NCBI GenBank assembly: GCA_900317625.1
Contig: ONHK01000004.1
Span: 1 to 64,000, forward strand
Source: an uncultured Treponema sp.
GTDB lineage: Bacteria; Spirochaetota; Spirochaetia; Treponematales; Treponemataceae
DNA length: 64,000 bases
Reading direction: 5' to 3'
Shown: piece by piece, positions 24,945 to 36,476 of the stretch
Numbering within the stretch: the stretch's first letter is position 1
How the letters are laid out: each line of letters opens with the position of its first letter
The notes under the pieces: model-generated
The model's input: only the letters and a program-made list of their open reading frames with translations
The model's database searches: none
What the model was told of the DNA's origin: nothing
Position numbers and translations under genes: made by a program

Positions 24945-27452
24945 ATGGACAAAAAAACTTTAACTGAACTTGATTATTACCGAATCCGGGAAACTATTTC
25001 TGGCTTTTGCGTTGCGGAAGAATCCCGGTTTATTATGGCGCGTCTGGAGCCACTTTCGGATTCGGAAGAAATTGAAAAATCAAAGGAAATAAGCCGCGAA
25101 TGGCTAAAATATTTGAGCACTACGCGGGCTCCTGCGCTGAGCGGTTGGAATCCTGTGTTCAATATCATAAAATCTCTTAAAATCCAGGGAATTTCTGTTC
25201 CGCTTGCTTCTTTTTATGATTTGGGGACTTTTTGTGTTTGCGTTGAAAAACTTCGGCAGGCAGTTACTTCCGCGCAAAAGGAATTGGGATTAAAAAATCT
25301 TTCGGAATGTGTCGGTTTAATTCCAGACATAAGTTTTGTCCGCGAAGAAATTTTCCGTGTTATTACAAATGACGGAGAAATGCGCGATTTGCCGGCTTTG
25401 CGTGAAATCCGCACAAAAATTTCAAATCTGAATGCAAAAATCAAGGGCGTAATGCATTCATTCACTTCAAATTCAAAATATTCTGATGTCCTTGAGTCAA
25501 ATGTTCCTGTTCTGCGTGGCGGCCGCCAGGTTCTTGCTGTAAAATCCAACAGAAGAAACAGTATTCCGGGAATTATTCACGAAGTCAGCCAGACGGGGCT
25601 TACCGTTTACATTGAACCGGACGAGGCTGTAATTGCGTCAAATGAACTTATCGAGGCGGAATTTGAGCTTCAGGCGGAAATCAGGAAAATTCTGGTGGAA
25701 CTTGCGGCGAAAATCAGTCCGTATTCGGAAGATTTAAAAAACGCGCTCAAAATAATGGAAAAGCTGGATATAGCGCATGCGGCGGCGGCTTGGGGAAAGC
25801 AGAATTCTTGTGTTTTTGCAAAAAATCCTTCATCGCAGGCTGAATCGCTCTGCATTCTAAAGGCGCGTCATCCTCTTCTTGGCGAAAAGGCAATTCCAAT
25901 TGACGTAAGATTCTTGCCGGGAAAAAGAATTCTTATCATCACCGGACCGAATACAGGCGGAAAAACCGTAACTCTAAAAACAATCGCGCTTTTTGCGCTT
26001 TTAAATCAAAGCGGATTTCCAATCCCTGCGGAAGAGGGCACAGTTCTTCCCGTTTTTTCAAATGTTTTTGCAGATATTGGCGACGAGCAGAGCATGGACG
26101 AAAGCCTTTCAACTTTCAGCGGTCACATGAAAAATATTGCAAAGGCAGTTCGCAATGTGAATGAAAATTCTCTGGTTTTGCTGGACGAGCTTGGAAGCGG
26201 CACAGATCCGCAGGAAGGCGCGGCGATTTCAATGGCGGTTCTGGACAGACTTATTGAAAAAAAAGCGTTCGTTCTGATAACGACTCATCAGGGCGTAATA
26301 AAAAATTATGGTTACACGCATCCTGAATGTATAAATGCCAGCGTTGAATTCAATACTGAAACTTTAAGCCCGACTTACAGACTTTTAATGGGAATTCCAG
26401 GCGAAAGCCATGCACTGGATATTGCAAAACGTTCCGGACTTCCTGCTGAAATTGTAAAAAACGCACGCGAATATATTTTGAACGAAAAAGCCGATGTTTC
26501 AAGCCTGATAAAAGGTCTTACTCAAAAACATACGGAGCTGGATTTGCTTCGTTCAGAACTGGAAGAAAAACAGTCAGATTTTGAAGAAAAAATGTTCCTT
26601 CAGGAGCAGAAAAAACTTGAGCTTGAAAAAAAAGAATTTGAGTTAAAGCAAGGAATTCAGCGCGAAAGCCAGATTTTTCTGGAAGAAAGCCGGAAAAAAC
26701 TTGAAAATCTTGTGCGAATTGTAAAAGAAGGCGAGTTGAACCGTGAAAAAACTCTTTCTGTAAAAGCATTCATCAAGGACATCACAGAAAAAGTGGCGGA
26801 AAATGAAGAGGCACTTTTAAAAGAGGAAGAAATTCTTGAGGAAAAAACGGCCGAACTTCTAAAAAAAGAAAAAAATCGAGTTAGCCACAAAACCAAAAAA
26901 AAGAAGACAAAACTTGCAGAAGCTTTAAAGTCTGCCACAAGCATGGCAATTCCTCAGGAAGAAAAGGCCGCAAAGACAAAAGAAGTTACTCTTGAAATTC
27001 CTCAGTTTGCTGTTGGTGCGAATGTTCTTGCCGGAAAAAGCAAGCAGCAGGGAATAATCACAAAAAGTTGCGGAAAAGGACTTTGGGAAGTTCAGTTTGG
27101 TTCAATAAAAATGACGATGAAACAAAAAGATTTAACGCTTACATCTTCGCCGAAAGTCCGCACACCATCGTACACAGTGGATTTGGCTTCTGACAGCAAA
27201 GAAAACCGTCCTGCGTATGAGCTTCGGTTGCTGGGGCTACGCGCGGAAGAAGCGGTGAAGGCTCTTGAACGCCAGATTGACCTTTGCACTTTGAACAACC
27301 TGAAAAATTTCAGCATAATCCACGGGAATGGCAACGGAATTTTGCGCCAGACCGTTCAGGATTACCTTTCAAACTGCCCGACCGTCCAGGAATTTTCATT
27401 CGCCCATCCCGAGGACGGCGGCTTTGGCAAAACTTATGTTACATTGAGGTAG
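24945..27452 (+). CDS. mutS2: MutS2 ATPase/endonuclease
   Basis: 835-residue MutS2, associated with suppression of recombination and rescue of collided ribosomes. The ATPase has Walker A GPNTGGKT near residue 334, the Walker B region LVLLDELGSGTDPQEGAAIS and VLITTHQG. A long charged coiled coil (~520-660) precedes the C-terminal Smr nuclease domain with LRLLGLRAEEA and IHGNGNGILR. The usual LDLRG of Smr reads LRLLGL here, a change in a residue group tied to nuclease activity. It is probably co-transcribed with rsgA; no Shine-Dalgarno is visible. Confidence 0.95.
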   Translation: MDKKTLTELDYYRIRETISGFCVAEESRFIMARLEPLSDSEEIEKSKEISREWLKYLSTTRAPALSGWNPVFNIIKSLKIQGISVPLASFYDLGTFCVCVEKLRQAVTSAQKELGLKNLSECVGLIPDISFVREEIFRVITNDGEMRDLPALREIRTKISNLNAKIKGVMHSFTSNSKYSDVLESNVPVLRGGRQVLAVKSNRRNSIPGIIHEVSQTGLTVYIEPDEAVIASNELIEAEFELQAEIRKILVELAAKISPYSEDLKNALKIMEKLDIAHAAAAWGKQNSCVFAKNPSSQAESLCILKARHPLLGEKAIPIDVRFLPGKRILIITGPNTGGKTVTLKTIALFALLNQSGFPIPAEEGTVLPVFSNVFADIGDEQSMDESLSTFSGHMKNIAKAVRNVNENSLVLLDELGSGTDPQEGAAISMAVLDRLIEKKAFVLITTHQGVIKNYGYTHPECINASVEFNTETLSPTYRLLMGIPGESHALDIAKRSGLPAEIVKNAREYILNEKADVSSLIKGLTQKHTELDLLRSELEEKQSDFEEKMFLQEQKKLELEKKEFELKQGIQRESQIFLEESRKKLENLVRIVKEGELNREKTLSVKAFIKDITEKVAENEEALLKEEEILEEKTAELLKKEKNRVSHKTKKKKTKLAEALKSATSMAIPQEEKAAKTKEVTLEIPQFAVGANVLAGKSKQQGIITKSCGKGLWEVQFGSIKMTMKQKDLTLTSSPKVRTPSYTVDLASDSKENRPAYELRLLGLRAEEAVKALERQIDLCTLNNLKNFSIIHGNGNGILRQTVQDYLSNCPTVQEFSFAHPEDGGFGKTYVTLR

Positions 27453-28059
27453 TGGGGAAATTCCATTTGTGGAATTTTTATTTTTTCTTGTTTGGGTAAA
27501 ATAATTTTTGCTGACTTATTATTTTTTCTGGCTTTGGGTATTTTTATTTTGCTCGAATTTATATTTTTTCTTGGTTCGGAAAAATATTTTTTTGTTAAAA
27601 AAAGAAAATTTTGCCTTTCGGTATTTTACCGAAACCTGAAAAAGCATTTTTTTTGCAATCGGAATTTTATTTTTTAGTGAATTTCTATTTTTTCTGAAAA
27701 CGGAATAACACTTTTGGCTTATTTTTGCATTATTCGGTCGAAAAATGCAATTTAGGATAATGAAATTTTTTTTGCGGTTGGGTGAGCGGGGTTTTTAAGG
27801 GGTGTCCCCTTAGGCGAGGGGGTAGGCGGCAACACACGACCAAAGCAGGTGCGTATGGTTGGGTGCTGCCGCCGAGGGGCAGGCGCCCCGAATGATTGTT
27901 TTCTATTGCAAAAAACTCATGAATCCTGTTTTTATGTTGCATTTTTGGAAACTAAAGGTTGAAAAGGTTTCACTACTCAAAATAAGTTTTTTGCATTATC
28001 CTTTTTTTGTGGTTTCGGAAGGAAACTTTTAATTTTGATTTATGTTTTTGGGGTTTTAA
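27453..28059. other. 607-bp intergenic region before ilvD
   Basis: Very AT-rich, with repeated runs of the type TATTTTTTCT. It holds a perfect 8-bp hairpin TTTCGGTA-TTT-TACCGAAA near 27618-27636, a family E repeat (27787-27890), and GGATAATG (27756-27763) matched by GCATTATCC near 27993-28001. No convincing gene or known branched-chain attenuator or T-box was recognised. Confidence 0.6.
27787..27890 (+). repeat. Intergenic repeat family E, copy 2
   Basis: CGGGGTTTTTAAGGGG-TGT-CCCCTTAGGCGAGGGGGTAGG, then GGCGGCAACACACGACCA/TGGTTGGGTGCTGCCGCC and a closing GGGGC/GCCCCG. It has the same plan as 22397-22497 with different bases in the paired arms. Confidence 0.75.
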
Positions 28060-29748
28060 ATGAAAAAATCAGATAATGCTTGTAAGGGTGTTGCACGCGC
28101 GCCGCACCGTTCTCTTTTTTATGCTTCTGGTTATACTGATGAGGAATTGGCTCAGCCACTGGTTGGTGTTATTTGCGCAAAAAATGAACTTATTCCGGGG
28201 CATATTGAACTTGACCGGATTGCGGAGGCTGTTAAGGCTGGCGTTAGAATGGCTGGCGGAACTCCGATTGAATTTCCTGCGATTGGCGTTTGCGACGGGA
28301 TTGCGATGGGCCACGAGGGAATGAAATATTCGCTTGTAACACGCGAGCTTATTGCCGACAGCGTTGAATGTATCGCTAAAGCTCACCAGTTTGATGCTTT
28401 GGTTATGATTCCTAACTGCGACAAGATTGTTCCTGGTATGCTTATGGCTGCCGCACGTCTTGATTTGCCGACTGTTTTTGTTTCTGGCGGTCCGATGATG
28501 CCGGGTCATCTTCCGGGAAATGACAAGTCAAATCCTTATTCCGGCAAGAATCTTTCGCTCACTGATATGTTTGAGGCAGTCGGCGGTCTTGCTGTCGGAA
28601 AAATCACTGAGGAACAGCTTAAGGAGATGGAGCATCGCGCTTGTCCAGGTTGCGGTGCTTGCTCTGGAATGTTCACCGCGAACTCAATGAACTGCCTGAC
28701 TGAAGTTCTTGGTCTTGGGCTTCCTGGAAACGGAACAATTCCTGCGGTAACTGGCGAAAGAATCGCGCTTGCAAAGCACGCTGGTATGGCTGTTATGAAT
28801 TTGTATAAGAAAGGAATTACTGCGCGTCAGATGATGACTGCTGAAAATTTCCGCAATGCGCTTACCGCGGATATGGCGCTCGGATGTTCTTCCAACACAA
28901 TGCTGCACGTTCCGGCAATCGCGCACGAGGCTGGAATTGATATTGATTTGCACGAGGTTAATAAGATTTCTGAAAGAACTCCGAACCTTTGCCACCTTGC
29001 ACCGGCAGGACACACTTTTATGTGCGAGCTTGATGATGCCGGCGGTGTTCAGGCTGTTCTTGCCGAGCTTGCAAAAAAGAATCTTATAAATACATCTTTG
29101 ATTACCGCTACAGGAAAGACAATCGCGGAAAACATCAAAGGCGTAAAAAACAGGAATCCGGAAATCCTTCGCCCGATTGAAAATCCGTTCAGCGACAACG
29201 GCGGAATCGCGATTTTGTTCGGAAACCTTGCGCCAAACGGAACTGTTGTAAAACGTTCAGCCTGCGCCCCGGAGCTTATGCACCATACAGGACCTGCTCG
29301 CGTGTTCAACGATGAAAGCGAGGCGATGGAAGCTGTTCAGAAATCCCAGATTAAGCCGGGCGATGTTGTTGTAATCCGCTACGAAGGTCCAAAAGGCGGT
29401 CCTGGAATGCGCGAGATGCTTGCGGTTACAGCGGCACTTGCAGGTCAGGGATTGGACAAACAGGTTGCGCTTATCACAGACGGACGTTTCAGCGGTGCTA
29501 CACGTGGCGCATCGTTGGGACATTGTTCGCCGGAAGCAGCTGTTGGCGGTCCGATTGCGCTTGTTCAGGAAGGCGATAAAATCACTTTGGACATAAACAA
29601 CTACAAAATCCATCTTGAAGTAAGCGACGAGGAACTTGCCGCCCGAAAAGCAAAATGGGTTGCCCCGGAGCCAAAAGTAAAAACCGGCTATCTGGCGCGC
29701 TACGCTAAGCTGGTAAGTTCAGCCGACAAAGGTGCGATTTTACAATAG
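28060..29748 (+). CDS. ilvD: Dihydroxy-acid dehydratase
   Basis: Dehydrates 2,3-dihydroxyisovalerate and its homologue in valine, leucine and isoleucine synthesis. 562 residues, the usual length, with the iron-sulfur ligands in [10 protein letters not shown] and [17 protein letters not shown] and the C-terminal [11 protein letters not shown] region. It stands alone; other branched-chain steps (cimA, leuB) are 30 kb away in this window. It is followed by a strong terminator. Confidence 0.97.
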   Translation: MKKSDNACKGVARAPHRSLFYASGYTDEELAQPLVGVICAKNELIPGHIELDRIAEAVKAGVRMAGGTPIEFPAIGVCDGIAMGHEGMKYSLVTRELIADSVECIAKAHQFDALVMIPNCDKIVPGMLMAAARLDLPTVFVSGGPMMPGHLPGNDKSNPYSGKNLSLTDMFEAVGGLAVGKITEEQLKEMEHRACPGCGACSGMFTANSMNCLTEVLGLGLPGNGTIPAVTGERIALAKHAGMAVMNLYKKGITARQMMTAENFRNALTADMALGCSSNTMLHVPAIAHEAGIDIDLHEVNKISERTPNLCHLAPAGHTFMCELDDAGGVQAVLAELAKKNLINTSLITATGKTIAENIKGVKNRNPEILRPIENPFSDNGGIAILFGNLAPNGTVVKRSACAPELMHHTGPARVFNDESEAMEAVQKSQIKPGDVVVIRYEGPKGGPGMREMLAVTAALAGQGLDKQVALITDGRFSGATRGASLGHCSPEAAVGGPIALVQEGDKITLDINNYKIHLEVSDEELAARKAKWVAPEPKVKTGYLARYAKLVSSADKGAILQ

Positions 29749-29772
29749 AAAAATAATTGTGTGAGTTTGCCG

Positions 29773-29871
29773 TAATTTCCGGGTGTTACCCTCGCTTTTG
29801 TTGCTTCGCGCCTTCGGACGGCAGGCTCAACAACCGCTCGGGTCGGGCTTTCCATGGCTCCGGCGGTCGCC
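29773..29871 (+). repeat. Intergenic repeat family C, copy 1
   Basis: TTCCGGGTGTTACC, an imperfect stem ACCCTCGCTTTTGTTG/CAACCGCTCGGGT, then TCGGGCTTTCCATGGCTCCGGCGGTCGCC. The frame GTTACC..TCG..TCCATGG.TCCG..TCGC recurs at 34462-34600 with a different stem. Confidence 0.65.
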
Positions 29872-29875
29872 TATG

Positions 29876-29911
29876 AAAAAATGCCGGTTAGAATTAACCG
29901 GCATTTTTTTT
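29876..29911 (+). terminator. ilvD terminator (bidirectional)
   Basis: ATGCCGGTTA (29881-29890)/TAACCGGCAT (29895-29904) with flanking A and T runs. It can also serve the convergent phosphonate operon. Confidence 0.85.
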
Positions 29912-29944
29912 GCTTCGCAACCATTCCAATCCCTAACACGTTTT

Positions 29945-32919
<2,975 letters not shown>

Positions 32920-32948
32920 AAAATTTTCCTTTTTTTAGTTTATTCTTA

Positions 32949-33080
32949 AAAAACGCTTTCAGCGGATTTTCGATTTGCTCCAGACGGTTGAGCTCGCGCT
33001 TCGCTTGTAGGAATTTGGGTGCTTCGCACTTTTATAGATTGAATCGCTCAAAGTCTTCACAAATCGTAAATCCGCTTGCG
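32949..33080 (+). repeat. Intergenic repeat family D, copy 2
   Basis: GCGGATTTTCGATTTG (32962-32977) pairs with CAAATCGTAAATCCGC (33060-33075), 15 of 16 positions. The internal block CAGACGGTTGAGCTCGC matches 22314-22396, but the closing arms differ. It lies inside the phosphonate operon between pepM and ppd. Confidence 0.7.
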
Positions 33081-33128
33081 CTTTTGTCATATCAGTAAAA
33101 ATAAAATTTCTAGTTCATATTCACATTT

Positions 33129-34430
33129 CTATTTCGTTCCTGGGATAAGTTCCAGGATTTCTTTTATCGGCATACACATTCCGTCGGTTTCAAGCGAGCG
33201 TTCGGCTTCAAGAATTGTTTCGGCGCATTTTTTCATTGCCGGGTAAGATGATCGGAGCATGTGATTCGCGTAGATAATCACATTTGCGCCCCATTCAGCA
33301 AGTTCTTTTTCCTTGAACTGGTTGTAGGTTGTTGGAACAAGCACAATCGGGATTTTGTCGTATTCTTTTCTGAACCGCTGGCAGAATTCCTTGATGTCCG
33401 CGCCGCTCTTGTCTTTTGAATGAATCATGATTCCATCCGCACCCGCGCGTACTGCGGCAAATGCTTTTTTCAACGCCTCGTCAACAGAATATCCCGCGAT
33501 GATTTCTTCGATTCTTGCGATAATCATAAAATCTTTTGTAACTTGCGCCCGTTTTCCTGCGCTGATTTTTTCGCAGAATTCCTCTTCGGTGGCAAGAACC
33601 TGTTTTGCTTCAGTTCCAAAAAGCGAATTCTTTTTTAGACCTTTTTTATCTTCAATGATTACCGCGCTTACGCCGTTCCGTTCCAAAGTCCTGACTGTAA
33701 AAACAAAATGTTCCGGGATTCCGCCCGTGTCGCCATCGTAAATAATCGGCTTTGTAGTACATTCCAGAATATCTGTAAGGCTCTGCATTCTCGTTGTAAG
33801 GTCAACAGCCTCGATGTCTGGCTTTCCTTTGCTGGTTGAATCCGTAAGCGAAGAAGACCACATTCCGTCAAACTGATGGATTCCGTCCTCTTTTGTGACG
33901 CTCGCATGTTCCGCAATAAGCCCCGAAAGCCCCGAATGAGCCTCCAGAATCCGCACAACCGGTTTAGCCGCAATAAGACGACGCAAAGTCGCGCGCCGAA
34001 TATCCGGTGTTGTTCCAATATCCTTTGCGTTTTCAGCAAGCGCCGTGGAATTAATTCCCTTCGTGTACGGAATTTCCACAATCTGCCCGTTCCATTCCTT
34101 CATCGTTTCAAAACATTCCTCGCGGATTTTAGAAAGGTAATTCGTTTTCCAGTCGTCGCCGTGAATCATAAAATCCGGCCTGTATTTCTTTAGATTCGGA
34201 ACATAGCTCCAGTCATCCTGTGGAACAACTTTTGCGACACCTTTTATATCCTCAACAACTTCTTTTCGCTGCTCGTAAGTCAAATATGGAAGCCTCTTGT
34301 GGCTTGCAATCGCGCTGTCCGTCAAAAGACCAATCGTAAGCTCGCCAAGTTTCGCGCCTTCCTTGATAATATTAATAATTCCCGGGTGGATTATATCGCC
34401 TGTGATTCCTAAATAAACTGTTTTTGGCAT
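33129..34430 (-). CDS. pepM: PEP mutase with N-terminal cytidylyltransferase-like domain
   Basis: Isomerises phosphoenolpyruvate to phosphonopyruvate, the committed step of phosphonate biosynthesis. The 433 residues split into an N-terminal nucleotidyltransferase fold (1-135: GITGDIIHPGIINII, which stands for the usual HxGH, and TKGINSTALAE for the final serine/threonine motif) and the C-terminal PEP mutase barrel (145-433). The mutase signature EDKKGLKKNSLFG separates true mutases from isocitrate-lyase relatives. It is first in the minus-strand operon. A promoter TTGACA-17-TATTTT lies at 34615-34643, next to that of the divergent LicC-like gene. The role of the extra N-terminal domain is uncertain. 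Confidence 0.95.
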   Translation of the reverse strand: MPKTVYLGITGDIIHPGIINIIKEGAKLGELTIGLLTDSAIASHKRLPYLTYEQRKEVVEDIKGVAKVVPQDDWSYVPNLKKYRPDFMIHGDDWKTNYLSKIREECFETMKEWNGQIVEIPYTKGINSTALAENAKDIGTTPDIRRATLRRLIAAKPVVRILEAHSGLSGLIAEHASVTKEDGIHQFDGMWSSSLTDSTSKGKPDIEAVDLTTRMQSLTDILECTTKPIIYDGDTGGIPEHFVFTVRTLERNGVSAVIIEDKKGLKKNSLFGTEAKQVLATEEEFCEKISAGKRAQVTKDFMIIARIEEIIAGYSVDEALKKAFAAVRAGADGIMIHSKDKSGADIKEFCQRFRKEYDKIPIVLVPTTYNQFKEKELAEWGANVIIYANHMLRSSYPAMKKCAETILEAERSLETDGMCMPIKEILELIPGTK

Positions 34431-34461
34431 TTTATTCCTCTCATTTAAAGATTTTTTGTAA

Positions 34462-34600
34462 AAATTCGGGCGTTACCGGACATTTCGCACAGCTCAATGT
34501 CCGGTCGCTATGTCCATGGTTCCGCTATCGCTCCATTCCTCAACTTCGTTTCGGAAAAAGCCTGCGGCTTTCCATTCCCAGCGCTAACGCAAAAACGCGT
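34462..34600 (+). repeat. Intergenic repeat family C, copy 2 (pepM leader)
   Basis: TTCGGGCGTTACC, a perfect 9-bp stem CCGGACATT/AATGTCCGG, then CTATGTCCATGGTTCCGCTATCGCTCC. It matches the frame of 29773-29871. It lies between the pepM promoter and pepM, so it would be transcribed as leader RNA on the opposite strand. Confidence 0.65.
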
Positions 34601-34614
34601 CCGCGCATTTTTCC

Positions 34615-34643
34615 AAAATAATTTGTTAATAAAAAAGTGTCAA
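34615..34643 (-). promoter_or_regulatory. Promoter of the phosphonate operon
   Basis: Minus-strand consensus TTGACA (34643-34638), 17-bp spacer, TATTTT (34620-34615). Its -35 box lies 6 bp from the -35 box of the divergent promoter. Confidence 0.7.
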
Positions 34644-34652
34644 GTTAACTTG
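34641..34652. promoter_or_regulatory. Palindromic operator shared by the divergent promoters
   Basis: CAAGTTAACTTG is a perfect 12-bp palindrome that overlaps both -35 boxes. Additional related sites TTTGAACA (34680-34687) and TTGAACAA (34744-34751) lie over the predicted start and the leader of the plus-strand gene. Binding by the winged-helix domain encoded just downstream is inference. Confidence 0.55.
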
Positions 34653-34678
34653 TTCAAAAATTAAAATTTTTGTATATT
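34650..34678 (+). promoter_or_regulatory. Promoter of the LicC-like/ABC transporter unit
   Basis: TTGTTC (34650-34655), 17 bp, TATATT (34673-34678), followed at once by TTTGAACA, the inverted form of TGTTCAAA over the -35 box. Confidence 0.65.
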
Positions 34679-34763
34679 ATTTGAACAGAAAACAAAGAAA
34701 TCTGTGTAAAAAATGTGTTAAAATGCACAAAAAACAGAATCTGTTGAACAAAAATTGTAAAAA

Positions 34764-35663
34764 ATGGCGGCTTTTGTGCTTTCAAGAAAAGAATTCGACA
34801 TTTTAAGTCTTGTCGAGGCAGAAAAAAAGAAACTTTCTCAGCGTCAGATTGCAAAGCTTACGGGCTATTCAGTTGGAACTGTAAACACAACATTTTCAGA
34901 GCTTTTGGAAAAACATTTTATTGACGGCGAAAAAATCACTCAGGAAGGCTTAAAGGCGTTGGAGCCGTATAAGGTTCGGCGGGCGGTTTTTTTGGCGGCG
35001 GGATTCGGTTCGCGCCTTGTGCCTATTACGCTGAACACACCAAAACCTTTGATTCGCGTTCACGGAAAAATGATAATCGAATCACTTTTGGACGCGGTTG
35101 TTTCCGCTGGAATTGAAGAAATTGTTCTGGTGCGCGGTTATCTTTCTGCCCAGTTCGATCAGCTTAAATACAAATATCCGAGCATAAAATTCGTGGAAAA
35201 TCCGGCCTACAACGAAGGAAACAATATTTCTTCACTTTTGGCGGCAAAAAATTATCTGGAAAACGCGTACATTCTTGAATCAGACATAATCTTAAAAAAT
35301 CCGCGGCTTGTCTCAAAATATCAGTATCAGTCAAATTACTGCGGGGTTCCATGCGAGCGCACAGATGACTGGTGCCTCTCGGTTGAAAAGGGCAGGATAA
35401 GCGGCGTAAGCGTTGGCGGAACAAACGGATTCAGAATGGTCGGAATTTCATTCTGGACGGAACATGACGGAAAAAAACTCGGCGAATGTCTTGAGAAAGT
35501 CTACAAAATGCCCGGCGGAAAAGAACGTTATTGGGACTCAGTTCCTTTGACATATTGCAACAAGGATTTTGATTTGGTTGTGCGCAGCTGCTCTTTTGAG
35601 GATTTTACAGAAATTGACACTTATAATGAGCTTAGGGCAGTTGACGGCGCATATAATGTATAA
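34764..35663 (+). CDS. Winged-helix/LicC-like nucleotidyltransferase fusion
   Basis: A 299-residue protein. Residues 1-70 form a MarR-like winged helix (LSQRQIAKLTGYSVGTVNTTFSELLEKHFI). Residues 74-299 form a nucleotidyltransferase of the LicC type (VFLAAGFGSRLVPITLNTPKPL, ESLLDAVVSAGIEEIVLVRG, ESDI metal-binding Asp), which in known members makes CDP-choline. Phosphocholine or a phosphonate could be the substrate here. The operator-like repeats upstream suggest autoregulation. No clear Shine-Dalgarno. It is followed after 23 bp by an ABC ATPase. Confidence 0.85.
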   Translation: MAAFVLSRKEFDILSLVEAEKKKLSQRQIAKLTGYSVGTVNTTFSELLEKHFIDGEKITQEGLKALEPYKVRRAVFLAAGFGSRLVPITLNTPKPLIRVHGKMIIESLLDAVVSAGIEEIVLVRGYLSAQFDQLKYKYPSIKFVENPAYNEGNNISSLLAAKNYLENAYILESDIILKNPRLVSKYQYQSNYCGVPCERTDDWCLSVEKGRISGVSVGGTNGFRMVGISFWTEHDGKKLGECLEKVYKMPGGKERYWDSVPLTYCNKDFDLVVRSCSFEDFTEIDTYNELRAVDGAYNV

Positions 35664-35686
35664 AAAAAGCGTAAAAAGGACGTAAA

Positions 35687-36430
35687 ATGTTAGAAATCAG
35701 CGGAATAAAAAAGTCTTTTGACGGAACTACAGTTTTAAACGATATTTCTCTTAAAATTGAAGATTCTGAAATTGTCTCAATTTTAGGTTCTTCTGGCGGC
35801 GGAAAAACAACTCTTTTGAACATTATACTTGGACTTCTTCAGCCTGATTCTGGAAGCGTTGTTTTTAACGGAAATGACATAACAAATACTCCAATGGAAC
35901 GACGCGGATTCAATATTGTTTTTCAGGATTATGCGCTTTTTCCGAATCTTACCGCCTATAAAAATATTGTCTACGGTTTGCGGAATTATCCTGACCGTTC
36001 CACAAAAGAAGAAATTGAAGCGTTGATTGACCTTTTGGATTTGCGCGAGCATCTGAACAAAAAAATCGACCAGCTTTCCGGCGGACAAAAACAGCGTGTC
36101 GCTCTTGCAAGAACAATGGTGATGAAGCCAAAAATTCTGCTTTTAGACGAGCCGCTTTCCGCTTTGGATGGAGTAATCAAGGAATCAATAAAAGAAAAAA
36201 TTGTTACAATCGCAAAGGAATTCCACCTTACAACAATTATTGTAACCCACGACCCGGAAGAAGCGCTTACAATCAGCGATAAAGTTCTTATCTTGAACAA
36301 GGGAAAAATTGAGCAGTTCGCAGAGCCTTCTGAAATTATAAAAAACCCAAAAAGCCAGTTTGTTAACGACTTTATCCTAAAGCAGCTTGAAGTAAAAAAG
36401 AACAATATCTACAAGCTTTTCAATCTTTAA
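35687..36430 (+). CDS. ABC transporter ATP-binding protein, AEP/thiamine/iron type
   Basis: A 247-residue ABC ATPase with Walker A GSSGGGKTT (residues 33-41), signature LSGGQKQR, Walker B ILLLDEPLSALD and the switch His in VTHDPEEA. It belongs with the 546-aa permease 46 bp downstream and probably the lipoprotein at 39213. Close relatives by pattern are the importers annotated for 2-aminoethylphosphonate, thiamine and ferric iron. The neighbouring phosphonate operon favours AEP, but that is inference. Confidence 0.88.
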   Translation: MLEISGIKKSFDGTTVLNDISLKIEDSEIVSILGSSGGGKTTLLNIILGLLQPDSGSVVFNGNDITNTPMERRGFNIVFQDYALFPNLTAYKNIVYGLRNYPDRSTKEEIEALIDLLDLREHLNKKIDQLSGGQKQRVALARTMVMKPKILLLDEPLSALDGVIKESIKEKIVTIAKEFHLTTIIVTHDPEEALTISDKVLILNKGKIEQFAEPSEIIKNPKSQFVNDFILKQLEVKKNNIYKLFNL

Positions 36431-36476
36431 CGCTTTGTATGCGGTGGATTTTGGATTCTAAAAAAAGGAATTTTTA

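Noticed and set aside
27730..27942. A 70-codon minus-strand frame in the ilvD upstream region
   Set aside because: It overlaps the family E repeat, and the other copy of the repeat does not keep the frame open.
27453..28059. Branched-chain amino-acid attenuator or riboswitch before ilvD
   Set aside because: No leader peptide rich in Ile/Val/Leu and no recognisable riboswitch core; the structure present is accounted for by a repeat and a short hairpin.
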